A DNA stretch of 64,000 bases from Rugalucina vietnamica (GCA_964017185.1 OZ024880.1:41258329-41322328), one strand, 5' to 3'. Positions 10,207 to 20,909 are shown, counted from the first letter of the stretch. Made by a program: numbers and translations. Notes: generated by a model from the sequence alone, not told the origin.

Positions 10207-11473
10207 CAGGCATGGGCAATGCATTAAACTAATGCAAATGTATTAGCAATGCATTAGCTATTTTACAAATAATGCTAATACCAATGCTTATATTAATTTT
10301 GGCATTAGAACAATGCTAATTCTAATGCATTACTTTTTGCAAATTTTGCTAATGCATTAGCATTGGATCGGGCATTAGTTACAAAAAGCTTTTTCTATGA
10401 TTAATATACTTTGTCTAATTTTATTAATTAGGATCCTGTTTACAAACTTTTTCCAAAGGTGTGATAAATTGCCACTTTAATATGTATTGTTACTTGATAA
10501 TAAAAATTAAAAACTGAGATCCTTTAAGAGCAGTGAACACATTAATGAGAAAGAGGATGGGCCATAACGTGGTTTCGACTATTAAAGTCTCGTCAGTGAC
10601 CCTTTAGATTTGGCAACATGGAGCCAAGGAGAATTACTGAAATTTTGCAACTTTCAACATGGTAGTCGATACAAAGACTAGTATTATCTAAATGGGACAA
10701 AATGTATCACACATAGGTAAGAAAATGACTCTTAACCGATAATAAATTTCTGCTTTCTCAGAATATCCTCCCTGATCTCAAAGGACCAAAAAGAAAATAT
10801 AAACTGCACTTTGGATGATGTACGGGGAGACTTTGTAGGGCCGCCACACGACACAACACCAGCTGCAGCAATAGCAAATAAAAATTAAAACTGAGATCCT
10901 TTGAGAAGTTTTTGGGTTTGCCCTTGGTTATTACCTAGCAGTATTGTGTGTGTTACAAACAATGCCACCTAATAATCTGCAGTGTTCTTTTATGAAAATT
11001 GTAATTCAGGTGAATACATCCATTAAGGCATGCCATTGAACAGCACCATTTCAGAATAATAGAATTTTAGATTGTAACTGTACAACCATAAGATTTATCA
11101 GTATGGAAACTAGGTTTGAAGTTGAACAGTGATGGAATCATAATTTGATACATCAGTTCTTGATGTCTATTGAGATGATAATATTTTTCATGAATGTGTT
11201 AAAATAACTTTGAAATACCAAAATCGGCAATGTATGATGGTTGATTAAAATGTTCAATGAAGATACATGTACAACCCATCATTGCACTGGTTAAATTCCC
11301 CGATCGCAAAATAACCTGGAAACGAATGACAATGCATTACTTTGTCAAATAATGTCAATGCCAATGCATTGTTTTTATAAACTAGCTAATGCGATTGCTT
11401 ATGCCAATGCTCCAAATCAGTTTTAATGCTAATGATAATGCATTACTTTGCTAACCAATACTACCCAAGCCTG
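10207..11473. mobile_element. Non-autonomous hAT-like transposon with TAATGC subterminal arrays
   Basis: The ends are CAGGCATGGGC and, reverse-complemented, CAGGCTTGGGT. The hAT superfamily typically has CAG-N-G-N-TGGG-type ends. An 8 bp target duplication is present with one mismatch: GTATATAT at 10199-10206 and GTATACAT at 11474-11481. Both subterminal regions (about 10217-10380 and 11325-11455) are dense in TAATGC, AATGCATTA and ATTAGC words in both orientations. No transposase frame is present. The middle holds a nested fragment shared with the element at 46067. Confidence 0.8.
10510..10880 (+). repeat. Nested fragment homologous to the interior of the 46067-48352 element
   Basis: Blocks such as CATTAATGAGAAAGAGGATG, TTTAGATTTGGCAACATGG and TGATCTCAAAGGACCAAAA match about 46310-46410 and 47300-47340. 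A roughly 25 bp direct repeat (AATAAAAATTAAAA, then CTGAGATCCTTT) flanks it near 10499-10525 and 10878-10903. This is consistent with insertion or duplication. Confidence 0.65.
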
Positions 11474-11481
11474 GTATACAT

Positions 11482-12256
11482 GTATATGAATAATCAGCTG
11501 AAATATTTGAATTTTTAGAACTGTAAAATGGGAACAATTGCATGAGCTTGATCAAAGCTTGAAGCGTCTGAATAACTCGTATGGTACAGACTGGGTCAAG
11601 GTCGCTTGTATGTTTTCGTAAACCAGAGCACCAATTGTTTTGTATACGCTCACCAGAGATCTGGATTATATGCCAATCAATCTCAAACACATTATACCAT
11701 GGACAGGGGCTGGTACAAATTTTCAGACAAAATAGTTTACCCCTCATTAACAATTTAACAGCTTCCCCCAGCGGCCTACTTGACCTTGCCTTGAAGTAGA
11801 CCAAGGTCATCACAGGACCATCGTTGTAGAACACTAGTTTCCAATGTAACATACTTAGTTTAATTGAAAGGCCCACTGGTTCTGGAAAAGAAGAGTATGG
11901 AGGGACCGTAACGTGTGAGTGAATGGCTGCCATCTTGATCTTGTAGCCTAAAATAAATTTGAGCGGGGATCTGACAAAAAAGGGGTCTTCGGGCAATCAA
12001 CTACATTTTGTGCCATTAAAATTTAAAACCATCTAAATTTAGGTTGACCTTATCATAAAATAGGTCAGGATCATCACAGGGTTATATGTGTAATATGTAT
12101 ATATACATTGTAGTACTCTATCCCCTGATGCTAAATGCTAAGTTCAACATACATGAGCATGGTGGCCATCTTGGTCATGTGACTCAATTTATTTATGATA
12201 TACTTTCTTTTCCCCTTCCAATAGACGCTCGAAATAAATGTTTAACGGCAAAACTT
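11482..12256 (+). repeat. Degenerate copy of the GCTCACCTGAG family
   Basis: Family phrases are recognisable: AAGGTCATCACAGG near 11804, 'gcccactggttctg' near 11870, 'aggtcaggatcatcacaggg' near 12062, and 'ggtggccatcttggtcatgtgac' near 12160. Intact ends are missing. The 181-codon minus frame crossing this region also runs into the hAT element and has no recognisable content. Confidence 0.5.
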
Positions 12257-13306
12257 CTCGGTTTTGGAGTGGGAATCTTTTTCTGATTGCGCCTTTTCCT
12301 GATCTTTGCCTACTTGTACCTTTTCCAACAGGGCTATCGGTATCATAAACTTCGAAAATCCTTTTCTAAATTTTATCGTAGACACTATGAATTGATTTCC
12401 AAATATAATGTTGGGTTAAAGACGCTTTTAAGTGTGGGCCTTTCGGAACCTGAATTTTATGGTGACTTGGTTTACAAATTTAAGAAACTTAAAGGAATTA
12501 ATGATTTTTCTTTTCAGTTCAGAAAAATCATAACACGTTACAGACGTATAGGTTATAACTTGAATGTTATGCGACAGTCTGCATGCTTAGTTTTTAACCC
12601 AATCATGGTTGATAACTATGCTGCCTTCTTTAATTGCACGCCGGTGGGTCGGGCGTCAGACTCTATGATGGCCCCGACATAAAGCTATTCATTTTAGTTG
12701 GTTTGGGCCGGAGCTTCTTGTCTGTTGCTTGGCCCACCGGGGTCCAACTGGTGTTTTTCTTTTGCTCCGGAGTTAGTAGGTTATTCGGCGCCCAGGGATC
12801 TCCATCGTCGGGCAGCTTACTCAATCTGTGAGTCCTGGTTTTTGATTCACCAAGATGTTTATCGTGATTTATTTGTTTGTTCTTGATGATTCATTGACTA
12901 GTTAGAGATTCACCACGAGGACCGAATAACTAACTAAATGTTATGAACCACTGCAGAAGCTGAGGGTGAGGTTAGGTACATGTAAAACCGGTTTAAGCCC
13001 GCCAGTAACTTTGTGTTACTGATCGTTCCAAGTCGATACCTCTGTGGTGGTTCTTTTTGTTTTATGTCTTGGTGTTTTTTGTTTTTTTTTGTGCTATTGG
13101 CGCCTTATGTATGTTTTCATATTTTTAGTTAAGTTAAGGTAACTGAGTGGCCACCTATTGGGAAAATAGCTGCTAATTCGGCTTACGATATGTTTCATGG
13201 TATAAGTACCTGATTGTTAGTTTGGTTTTTTCCCACCTCGGTTTTTGGAGTGGGAATCTTTTTCTGATTGCGCCTTTTCCTGATCTTTGCCTACTTGTAC
13301 CTTTTC
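12257..13306 (+). mobile_element. RA composite element flanked by 66-70 bp direct repeats
   Basis: A block running from CTCGGTTTT to TTGTACCTTTTC occurs at 12257-12325 and again at 13237-13306, nearly identical. Between them lie a 120-codon coding relic (12326-12682), a unique linker, and the full RA sequence. RA here runs from ACCGGGGTCCAACTGGTG near 12737 through GGCGCCCAGGGATCTCCATC, CTGCAGAAGCTGAGGGTGAG and GGTGGTTCTTTTTG. The arrangement could be a tandem partial duplication or an element with short direct terminal repeats. Nine other full or partial RA copies in the window lack the coding part. No RT motif was found, so the class is not assigned. Confidence 0.7.
12326..12682 (+). pseudogene. 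Conserved 'GYRYHKLRK...FYGDLVYK' domain, retroelement-associated, fragment
   Basis: The frame reads GYRYHKLRKSFSKFYRRHYE, later LSEPEFYGDLVYKFKKLKG and GYNLNVMRQSACLVFNPIMV, and ends at TAA after ASDSMMAPT. I recall similar segments in many predicted bivalve proteins near mobile elements, but I cannot name a family or a reaction. The domain is basic, helical in character, and has no signal peptide. The codons before it (from ATG at 12287) come from the RA terminal block, so that start is artificial. A plausible 3' splice site, TTTTCCAACAG, lies directly before the GGCTATCGG that opens the domain. A badly decayed relative lies at 20980-21075. Confidence 0.6.
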
Positions 13307-14219
13307 TTACAAAATAAGGCTTTGATTGGTCAAGCGATTTAAGACTTTAATATCTTTGAAAATGGTGGACGACGGACTCTGTCTATCACCCTATACGCTC
13401 ACCTACGAGCTGCTGTGATTTCATAAACAACAATGACATTGCATGACATGACTGCAATAGAATGATTCTGTTGGTGAAGATACAAGTCCATGATCTAGGC
13501 TGCAATACTACGGATACTCAGCTTGACCAGGATTGCTTCACATGATAAATGTTAAACAATTCCCACGTGTAGACGCTAACTCAGCAGCCTGTATTTGACA
13601 ATTCTCAAAACGACATTTCATTTCACAATTCATGCGTATGAAGTAAATGTATTTAGACTTGTCTTATATGACAGAACCAAACAAAATGGCGCAGATCTAT
13701 TTGTGTTGTCGCAAAGACTGATGTGCACAATCGTTGGGTACTGTATGGTTTATTGCAATGAATAACATAGTTCTACGAATTTCGTATTCAGAGGACCGTG
13801 TTGTATCTTTAAAGATTCAACCAATATCTCGAAGAAATGTTTTCTCGTGAAAAGGAGAGAATTCAGGTAGCCGAAAATGTCAAAAAGGAGCCAGCGGTGT
13901 CTCCAAAATTTGTTTCAAATTTATCGTTAACCCTTTTTAGTTTGTGATTTATTTGTCTTTAAGATGCAAAAACCGATTTAGCCAAAACTTCTATCTACAA
14001 AATCACGATACCCTCGCCCCTGATGTCAAAAGGTGTCAAAGGCTAGAATTTTATGACAATGTAACAAATTGTACGCTGTGAATTGATGTAACAAACATGT
14101 TATAGTGATGTCTTATAAATTGTTTTTCTTTTGTAAATAAATACCTATTAGAGAGGAGTAACAGTGAAGCTTAGAGGGTTGAAAACGAATACTGATCTTT
14201 AATATATAGTTTACTAACT
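13307..14219. other. Non-coding stretch, no repeat recognised
   Basis: I see no supported gene or element in this apparently unique AT-rich segment. Confidence 0.4.
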
Positions 14220-14540
14220 CAACTAACAAAACGTAATGTTTTGAACCACTGCAGAAGCTGAAGGTGAGGTTAGGGCCCTGTAAAACGGATTTTAAAAAGC
14301 CCCCATTCAATTTTGTATTACTGACAGTTCCAATACGATACTTTTGTAGTGGTTCTATGATTGTTTTATGTTTTTTGTTGTTGTTGTTTTTTTCTGTTCA
14401 GTTGCATCTTTTGTGTACATTTTCTTATATTTAGTTTAGTCCTGGTAGTTCAGTGGCCACCTTTTGGGAGTGGCCAGCTATTGGGAAATAGCTGCTCACT
14501 CCGCTTACGATTTGTTTTTGTATTATTAGCACCTGATATC
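14220..14540 (+). repeat. RA repeat, partial copy
   Basis: It contains GAACCACTGCAGAAGCTGAA, GGTTCTATGATTG and GAGTGGCCAGCTATTGGGAA in RA order, but lacks both termini. An extra TTGTTGTTGTT run and a small duplication of the 'gtggcca' block are present. Confidence 0.75.
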
Positions 14541-14727
14541 GGGGACATGGGTGAAACGTTTATAGTGTAACATTTCTTGCAACCGATTATTTCGAGGACT
14601 TAACACCACAGTCTGTCGGGAATGCAACATCTTGGCATCGAAATTCCCGACTGGTCTGACCCCCGGCCAGACCAGGCTTTGTTAACACAATTATGCCAAT
14701 GTAATAAATGATCAACGTCAGAATCGC

Positions 14728-14964
14728 ACGAGCTGTGTCATGAGGAAAACGCTTTTTTGCCTATGCGAAAACAAAGGCGCAGATCAGCTGTGCAGTAACT
14801 GCACAGCTGATCAGCGCCATTGTTTTCGCTACACGGATAGTACAATTCCTCCCCTACTTCTGTCTAAAATTTCAAGATTCTAATATATTCTGTGAGTGAA
14901 TAGACCAGTTTGAGTCGGACGTGGTCGAGAATCCCGAAGACCGGTTGTATCGCGTTCGGCTCAT
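14728..14964. mobile_element. GAGCCGC-family palindromic MITE, copy 2
   Basis: The terminal repeats are more diverged (GAGCTGTGTCATGAGGAAAA on the left, TATCGCGTTCGGCTCAT on the right). The central palindrome at 14766-14828 is retained, but its stem sequence differs from copy 1 at paired positions (TGTGC/GCACA instead of TTCGC/GCGAA), so base pairing is kept. Confidence 0.8.
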
Positions 14965-15336
14965 ACAAGAATCCAATATTGTGGACACCGGCTTCACTGC
15001 TCAATTTTATGGTATCCAAATCCGAAATACATTTATTATCAATTTGCAGTATTAATTTGTCAGGGATGCTTCCAAGCTTGCCTTGTTTTCTATCGGCTAT
15101 CGTCTAAACGCGCTCGCAGAAAAGACATTAGTTCACTTTGGCATCTAGAGGTTTGCCAGATAAAGGATGGGTCAGTGAGTCGATCAGCCAAATGAAATTA
15201 GCTCAAAGAAGATCGCGGAACACAGGTGAAGTTTGTCTGATTTTTATCTAATTTGGGGGTTCTGTGTTCTGATCACCAGTTTATCCTGTTTCAGGGTAAA
15301 ATAAGCTTCTATTTCTTTCCTTCTTCTATTTATCTA

Positions 15337-15340
<4 letters not shown>
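14965..15340. other. Non-coding stretch
   Basis: Nothing is recognised between the MITE and the microsatellite cluster. Confidence 0.35.

Positions 15341-15388
<48 letters not shown>
15341..15388 (+). repeat. (CTTT)n microsatellite
   Basis: Twelve uninterrupted TTTC/CTTT units. Confidence 0.95.
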
Positions 15389-15507
15389 GTACATGATTCA
15401 GAGACTTCAAATAACACAGCACAGTCTGTTCAATATCCCAGAGTCCGAAAAGGAAAACATCATTTGAAACCACTGATGATAACAAACACACAAATATATG
15501 TCGCGAG

Positions 15508-15509
<2 letters not shown>

Positions 15510-15565
<56 letters not shown>

Positions 15566-15736
15566 CCGCTAAACATTTACGCCTCTCTCTCACTCTCGCT
15601 CTCTCTCTCTCTCTCTGTAATGCCGACAAACATTTACGCCTCTCCCTCACTCTCTCTCTCTCTCTCTGTAATGCCGCTAAACATTTACGCCTCTCCCTCA
15701 CTCTCTCTCTCTCTCTGTAATGCCGCTAACTATTTA

Positions 15737-15774
<38 letters not shown>

Positions 15775-15801
15775 ATGCCGCTAAACATTCACGCCTCTCC
15801 C

Positions 15802-15848
<47 letters not shown>

Positions 15849-15871
15849 GTGTAATATCGCGAAAAATATAC

Positions 15872-15935
<64 letters not shown>
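15510..15935 (+). repeat. Compound (CT)n minisatellite with a repeated 23-30 bp spacer
   Basis: Six blocks of (CT)n are separated by a conserved spacer, TAATGCCGCTAAACATTTAC followed by GCCTCT. Copies lie near 15561, 15619, 15667, 15717 and 15773, with a diverged one (TAATATCGCGAAAAATATAC) near 15851. The final pure CT run covers about 15873-15935. The open frames on both strands here are artefacts of the repeat. Confidence 0.95.
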
Positions 15936-15938
<3 letters not shown>

Positions 15939-16512
15939 ATTTCGCATAGTTATTGAATATCGAACATGATGCGATAAAAAGACTATTAGGATGTGCCAAT
16001 GTCAAGTTCACGTGCGTCAACCAATTTCAGGTGGCACATTTGAATCCCATGAATATACAAGAACCCTCTTATTTGCGTGTAGATAGTCTCGATATCTTAT
16101 CTTAATACAATGTCTCATTCGTGAATTGAAAACAAAGTGGCACCGATGCCTTCGTTGTTTTACGGAAGCTCCAGAACCCATATATCTAATAAATGGAAAG
16201 TCAATTAAGGATTGTGTCACATGTTACATTCAGATCAAATTCAGATTAGATTAGCCCGGTTCTCAAAAAGCACTCAGGCAAATTCAGCCCGTCTCATACA
16301 AATTCATAAGCATTAAATATTTCGTGTTACAGCTAATAGCTAAAGCTATTACGGAAGCAGTCACGCCGGCCATAGGCTCGGGTCTTCTCTCGTTTATTTT
16401 TGTTGCGTTGACAAATCACATGATCATTTCGATTTGGGTGTATGTAAGTATATACGAAGGAAAACTTATCTTTTTATATGTAGCAAATATTATTTGGTAG
16501 TTGCAGTTGTAC
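15936..16512. other. Non-coding stretch
   Basis: No supported feature. It leads into the TCGCG-rich array. Confidence 0.35.
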
Positions 16513-17010
16513 AGTGTTCCCTTTCGCGCGAGTGTCGTGCGACGTTCTTGCGAGTGTCGCGAACCTGTCGCCGCGAAATTTGGGCGAATTTACAATGCGA
16601 AATTTTCGCGACATACGTAAGAAAGTCGTGCGAGTGTCGTGCGACGGTCATGCGACAGTCTTGAGAAAACATGCGAACACCTTGCGACTATCTGGCGAGA
16701 AAATAAAACTAAGCTACATTCGTACGAATGTCGTGCGACACTCTCACGAATGTCGCGCGACTGTCATACGAATGAAAATGAAAATAAGCTACATTCGTGG
16801 GAAAGTCGTGATACACTCTCACGAATGTCGCGCGACTGTCGCGCGACAGTCGCGAGATAAATTTTCAAAATTAGACCTATATTCGCGATTTTTTTTTTGT
16901 CGCATAAATGTCTGTTCAATGAGACTGCAACGTGAAAGTTGTGTTTATTTTGTTTATCTTTGTCGCGAAATAGTCGCGAACTACTCGCGAACTAGTCTCC
17001 AATTGTCGCA
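16513..17010. mobile_element. TCGCG/GTCGTGCGAC motif-array element
   Basis: About 500 bp are packed with variants of TCGCGCGAC, GTCGTGCGAC and TTCGCGA in both orientations, densest at 16515-16680, 16720-16860 and 16960-17000. Paired words such as TCGCGCGACTGTCGCGCGAC make local hairpins. The left edge CAGTGTTCCC resembles hAT-type ends. The right edge (GCATTCCAGTATAGGGG) does not mirror it well, and no target duplication was found. Overlapping open frames on both strands are repeat artefacts. Confidence 0.5.
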
Positions 17011-19545
17011 TTCCAGTATAGGGGCTTAAGGTTTGGTGGACATCCCATTTAGCTATTTCTAAGGTTTGGTGGAAGATTTTCCTTTTGGTGTGATCTTATT
17101 TGTCAAATTTAGCTCGATGTCGTTTAATGTTTAACAGCTTTAAGTCTCCGAAAATTAGATGTCTTGGAAGAGTTTGAGATAAAAAATACATGTACATGTA
17201 ACCTTTCGTCAAATATATATAGCCGGACGGTCAAGCATCACCCTTATTTTTAAAGGTGCTTTTTAAATAATGTTTTTGCAAAAAAAACGTTTTGTGTGTG
17301 AGTGTCTTTAACTCGCGTCTAGGCCTATCAGTATGGCAATGTCGCTCAAGTTCTATGGTGTCCTGAATACGCCTACCCCTGTTTTGGCCATTAAAAGTGG
17401 TTTAACCGATCCAAATATGTTCGCCACTGAGTTGATACAGGCATGGAAAGAAACTAGTGTTATATCGTAAAAATGTGTCAGAAAAGTTTTCTTCTACTCT
17501 ATGTCTTAATGGCAGCTAGAGGCAGATACAGGAAAAGTTATTTGTTTGTTTATTAAAATTTACAAGTAGGCAAAGATCAGGAAAAGACATTTTTACTATG
17601 TAACATGCCATTCTTTAAACTTCCATAACTTTTCATGTGTTCGAGATACGTGTCTGATTTTTTCAGATTGATTTTGGTGTTGGAATTGTTACAACATGAA
17701 ATTATCATTTAACACTGTTTGGAGATTTGAAAATTTCACAGATTTACGGTGGCCATCTTGGATTTATGCAAATTGCACGAGTTGCCAAAAGTTGTAGTTG
17801 CATTCAAACCAGATTAGTTCTATAACTTCTGTAAAAGACAAAGAAACAAAAACGTTCATTGTACAAAACATTTCTATGTTAAAGTTTAGGGCAAGAAGCA
17901 GCGTGAAATAAATAATAAAACAGTGAATTCGGACTATGTAGGGATATGCCTGCATAAAGAAAGCCTCGTTGGTTACCTTCAGGGTTTGCTTTAAATTGTC
18001 TCGAATATATCAAATATCAAAAATATCAAAGAAAATAGTCCTGTACAAAAAGGTGTAATGTTTATTCCCGGAAAATATTCAAGCGACGCTTAACTTATGT
18101 CTGACTGTATACTGTGAAGATTAATGTACTTAGCTTTAAATGCATGCATACATGTAACTGTGTATCAGTGATGAAGGCTTCTGTAAGTCTTTCTAGAAAA
18201 TAAAAAAAAACAGGAACAAAAATGGATGTATCATCCATTCTTCCAAGACAACGGGTCAATAAATCCTTATTTAATCAAGTCTATAACAAAAACGTATTCA
18301 TCAAACCCCGGGCCTGAAAATCTTTCAAATAAAATTTCAATAAAGCCGTACATTACTTTGCGGTCTAAACACAAATCCCTTTTCCCATCAACATTATGTC
18401 TTGGAGAGAAATAAAGAACGGTTCGACAAATTACTTTCTAAACATTCCCAAACAGAATGATAGATACATTTCCAGCTAAGTTCCAAGATTAATGGTTTGA
18501 CGACAGGACTAAATGGAATTATGAATAGAAAGTTGAAGAATTAAGATAGGCGAAATCCATTTGCAGCGGGTTTTAGGATTCGCTCTTGGATTCCGACTGA
18601 TGGTTGGCGTTATACGACGTTTAGCTGGTCATTGAGTCAATGGCATATGGTTTCATAATTACCTCAAGCAATTCTTAACATTTTTTTTTATATTCACCGT
18701 TTCATAAGTAATGTGGTATGTTGACAAATTTGGAAAGAGGTAAAAAAAAAAATGGCAATGATCAGAAAAATGGCGCAATCCCAACCACCAGCCATAAAGA
18801 CTAGGTCTCTGTCTCTTTCATCAATCACCAACGAACTGGGCTACCAAAGGATAACATACGATCATCCTAGTTATCAGCTCTTACCCAAACGGTGACCATT
18901 AGATCTACCTAAACTAAATACAATATTGAGAAGAATCAATCCTGATGAAAGTCAACTCACCCAATTAATAAAGATGAGCAAGCAGTCCATTCTTCATAGG
19001 GCCAGATTTGTTTTTATTTTCTGGTTCTCGGGAGAGCCTACCCAACATTTTAGGCCCTCACAGAAAATAAAATTGGCTTTTTTAATTATTTTTTCCCGAC
19101 ATGCCTATTTATTTAAGCAAATTATGCATATTTTACATGTATTACGAATTAAAAAGTATTTTATTTCGATCGACTCAGCCTTTTCCTCTCATTTATTTTG
19201 ATTTTTATTTTCTCTTCGTACCATGTACTGTACGGCCTGAAATTTCCCGAGAATCAAGTAATATAAAAACTGTGGCCTAGATGGGATAACGTTGTAGCAA
19301 GTAACTATGGCAGGAATGACTTTATTCACGAATGGAAACGGAAGGTATGGAGCTCTTATGTGTTTGTTTACTGCAGGAATGGATCACAAGACACTTAAGG
19401 TCCTAGTTACGTCTATTGTTTTGAGTTTCCAATTACTTTGGTCAACTAATGTCGAAGTACAGTAATTTCCATATACATTGATAATCTACAGTAGCATGAA
19501 CTGACCATTATGACAACTACTGTGGCCAGCCAGTGGTACAGTATT
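17011..19545. other. Mostly unique non-coding DNA with small relics
   Basis: A 25 bp RA terminal scrap (CAAGTAGGCAAAGATCAGG) lies at about 17565-17588. A GCTCACCTGAG-family phrase (GGTGGCCATCTTGG) lies at about 17749. A possible RA relic (ATGATCAGAAAAATGGCGCA) lies near 18757. No gene is supported; the frames of 60-90 codons have no recognisable content. Confidence 0.45.
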
Positions 19546-19634
19546 TGAGCCGCGACGCGAGAAAACCGGTCTTCGGTGTTTCCGACCTGGTCTGACACAA
19601 TTCGGACTGTACAGCTACAGAAGATGGCTAGATG

Positions 19635-20753
19635 GTACGTGGACAATTCGGACCTTGGCTAATTCGGACCTGATTCGGACCTCAGCTGTGGACAATTCGG
19701 ACCTTGGCTAATTCGGACCTCGACCACTGGTCAATTCGGACCCCGTAAAATCGAGGTCCGAATTAGCCAATGGTTTTTTTGGAAATAGGGTCCGAATTAG
19801 CCAAGGTCAGAATCTGTTTATGGTCCGAATTGACCACTCGTGAAACAGCAATAAGGTCCGAATAAGCCAGTACATGTACTTGAATCGATTTAAGATGGAA
19901 TGATTGTCCGTGCCTTCAACTCTTTGAATTATTTCATGCAGTATTCACGAGTCAGAAGTACTAAATGTGTTTCGTTGATTGATCGACTGATTGATTGATT
20001 TGTAGCTTAGCATCCAAGTCGACAGCTATGGCCATGTCGGGACGTTAGCTCCATTTTCGTAGGACTTTTACCCAACATTGCAAGTAAACACTAGGACTTA
20101 CGTATCTATATGGATAGTTTGACTTCTACCACATTTCCTGGACACGCTCAAACCTTCTGAGCGGTTAACAAGTGATCAGATGGTCAGTCAGTAGTAAATA
20201 AGCTTTGCCTGTAGGCTCAAGCAGCCCATCTGTTTCTTACGGGTTCTTTGTGTTTTGTAGAACTTTCACAATCCTCTGGCAGTGCAAACAAATGCGAGAC
20301 CGTCATACAGCACGACAAGAAATCAGTAAAACCTGCTTACAACAACAGCAAAAGCAATAAGTAGACTATTAAAACGACACAGCAGATTGTACAGCCTGTA
20401 TATGGATTGAAGTCTCATGACGGCTCGTTTTTCATCTGAACGCAGTTTTCCTTTTGGAAAATACATAATGCAAATGTCCGAACTGACCAATAAAAAAGGT
20501 CCGAATTGACCAAAGGAAAGGGTCAGAATTGACCAACGGAAAAGGTCCGAATTGACCTGGAGAAAAGGTCCGAATTGACCAAAGAATTTTTATTTTTGAG
20601 GTCCGAATTGACCAATAAAAAAGGGTCCGAATTGACCAGTAGTCGGGGTCCGAATTGACCAGTGGTCGAGGTCCGAATTAACTAGGGCCGAATTTTTTAG
20701 GGTCCGAATTGACTAGGGCCGAATTAGCCAAGGTCCGAATTGTCCATAATTCT
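19635..20753. mobile_element. 1,119 bp transposon with more than 20 AATTCGGACC words and 8 bp target duplication
   Basis: GCTAGATG flanks the insert at 19627-19634 and 20754-20761. Both ends carry GGACAATTCGGACCTTGGCT in inverted orientation, forming terminal repeats of about 30 bp. Some 11 variants of AATTCGGACC/GGTCCGAATT cluster at 19640-19865, and about 14 at 20475-20750, often followed by TGACC or TAGCC. The 8 bp duplication suggests a hAT-type transposase supplied from elsewhere. No transposase is encoded. The middle carries a reversed R4 copy. Confidence 0.82.
20005..20235 (-). repeat. R4 repeat, copy 3, inside the AATTCGGACC transposon
   Basis: It contains GGCCATGTCGGGACGTTAGC, 'ccattttcgtaggacttttac', GGATAGTTTGAC, 'gagcggttaac' and 'aagcagcccatctg' in reverse R4 order. 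It could be captured cargo or a later insertion. Confidence 0.6.
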
Positions 20754-20909
20754 GCTAGATGCTCGAAATTTCTAATTTAGGAACAGGAGGAATTGTTCTA
20801 TCCGTGTACGGAAAAGAAAGGTGATGATCAGCTTCGCAGTTACAGCGAAGCTGATCTGCGCTTTTGTTTTCGAATAGGCAGAAATCCGGTTTTCTCATGA
20901 TGCGGCTCA

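Larger units (their letters stand above)
19546..20909. mobile_element. GAGCCGC-family MITE, copy 3, split by another transposon
   Basis: The left portion is 19546-19634 (TGAGCCGCGACGCGAGAAAA ...). The right portion is 20754-20909, including the palindromic core CAGCTTCGCAGTTACAGCG and the right end GATGCGGCTCA. Aligning it to copy 1 in reverse shows the two parts are contiguous in an unbroken element. Confidence 0.8.

Noticed and set aside
11451-11996. A 181-codon minus-strand open frame.
   Set aside because: It crosses the right end of the hAT-like element and a decayed non-coding repeat, and has no recognisable domain.
12287-12330. The ATG at 12287 as the start of the GYRYHKLRK domain protein.
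   Set aside because: These codons are the RA terminal block, which occurs without the domain at nine other places, so the start is accidental.
15330-15940. Arg/Glu-rich and Ser/Leu-rich open frames on both strands.
   Set aside because: They are translations of (CT)n and (CTTT)n repeats.
19640-20750. A regularly spaced repeat that could suggest a CRISPR array.
   Set aside because: The word is short, in both orientations, irregularly spaced and bounded by inverted ends with a target duplication in a eukaryotic repeat context. It is a transposon.
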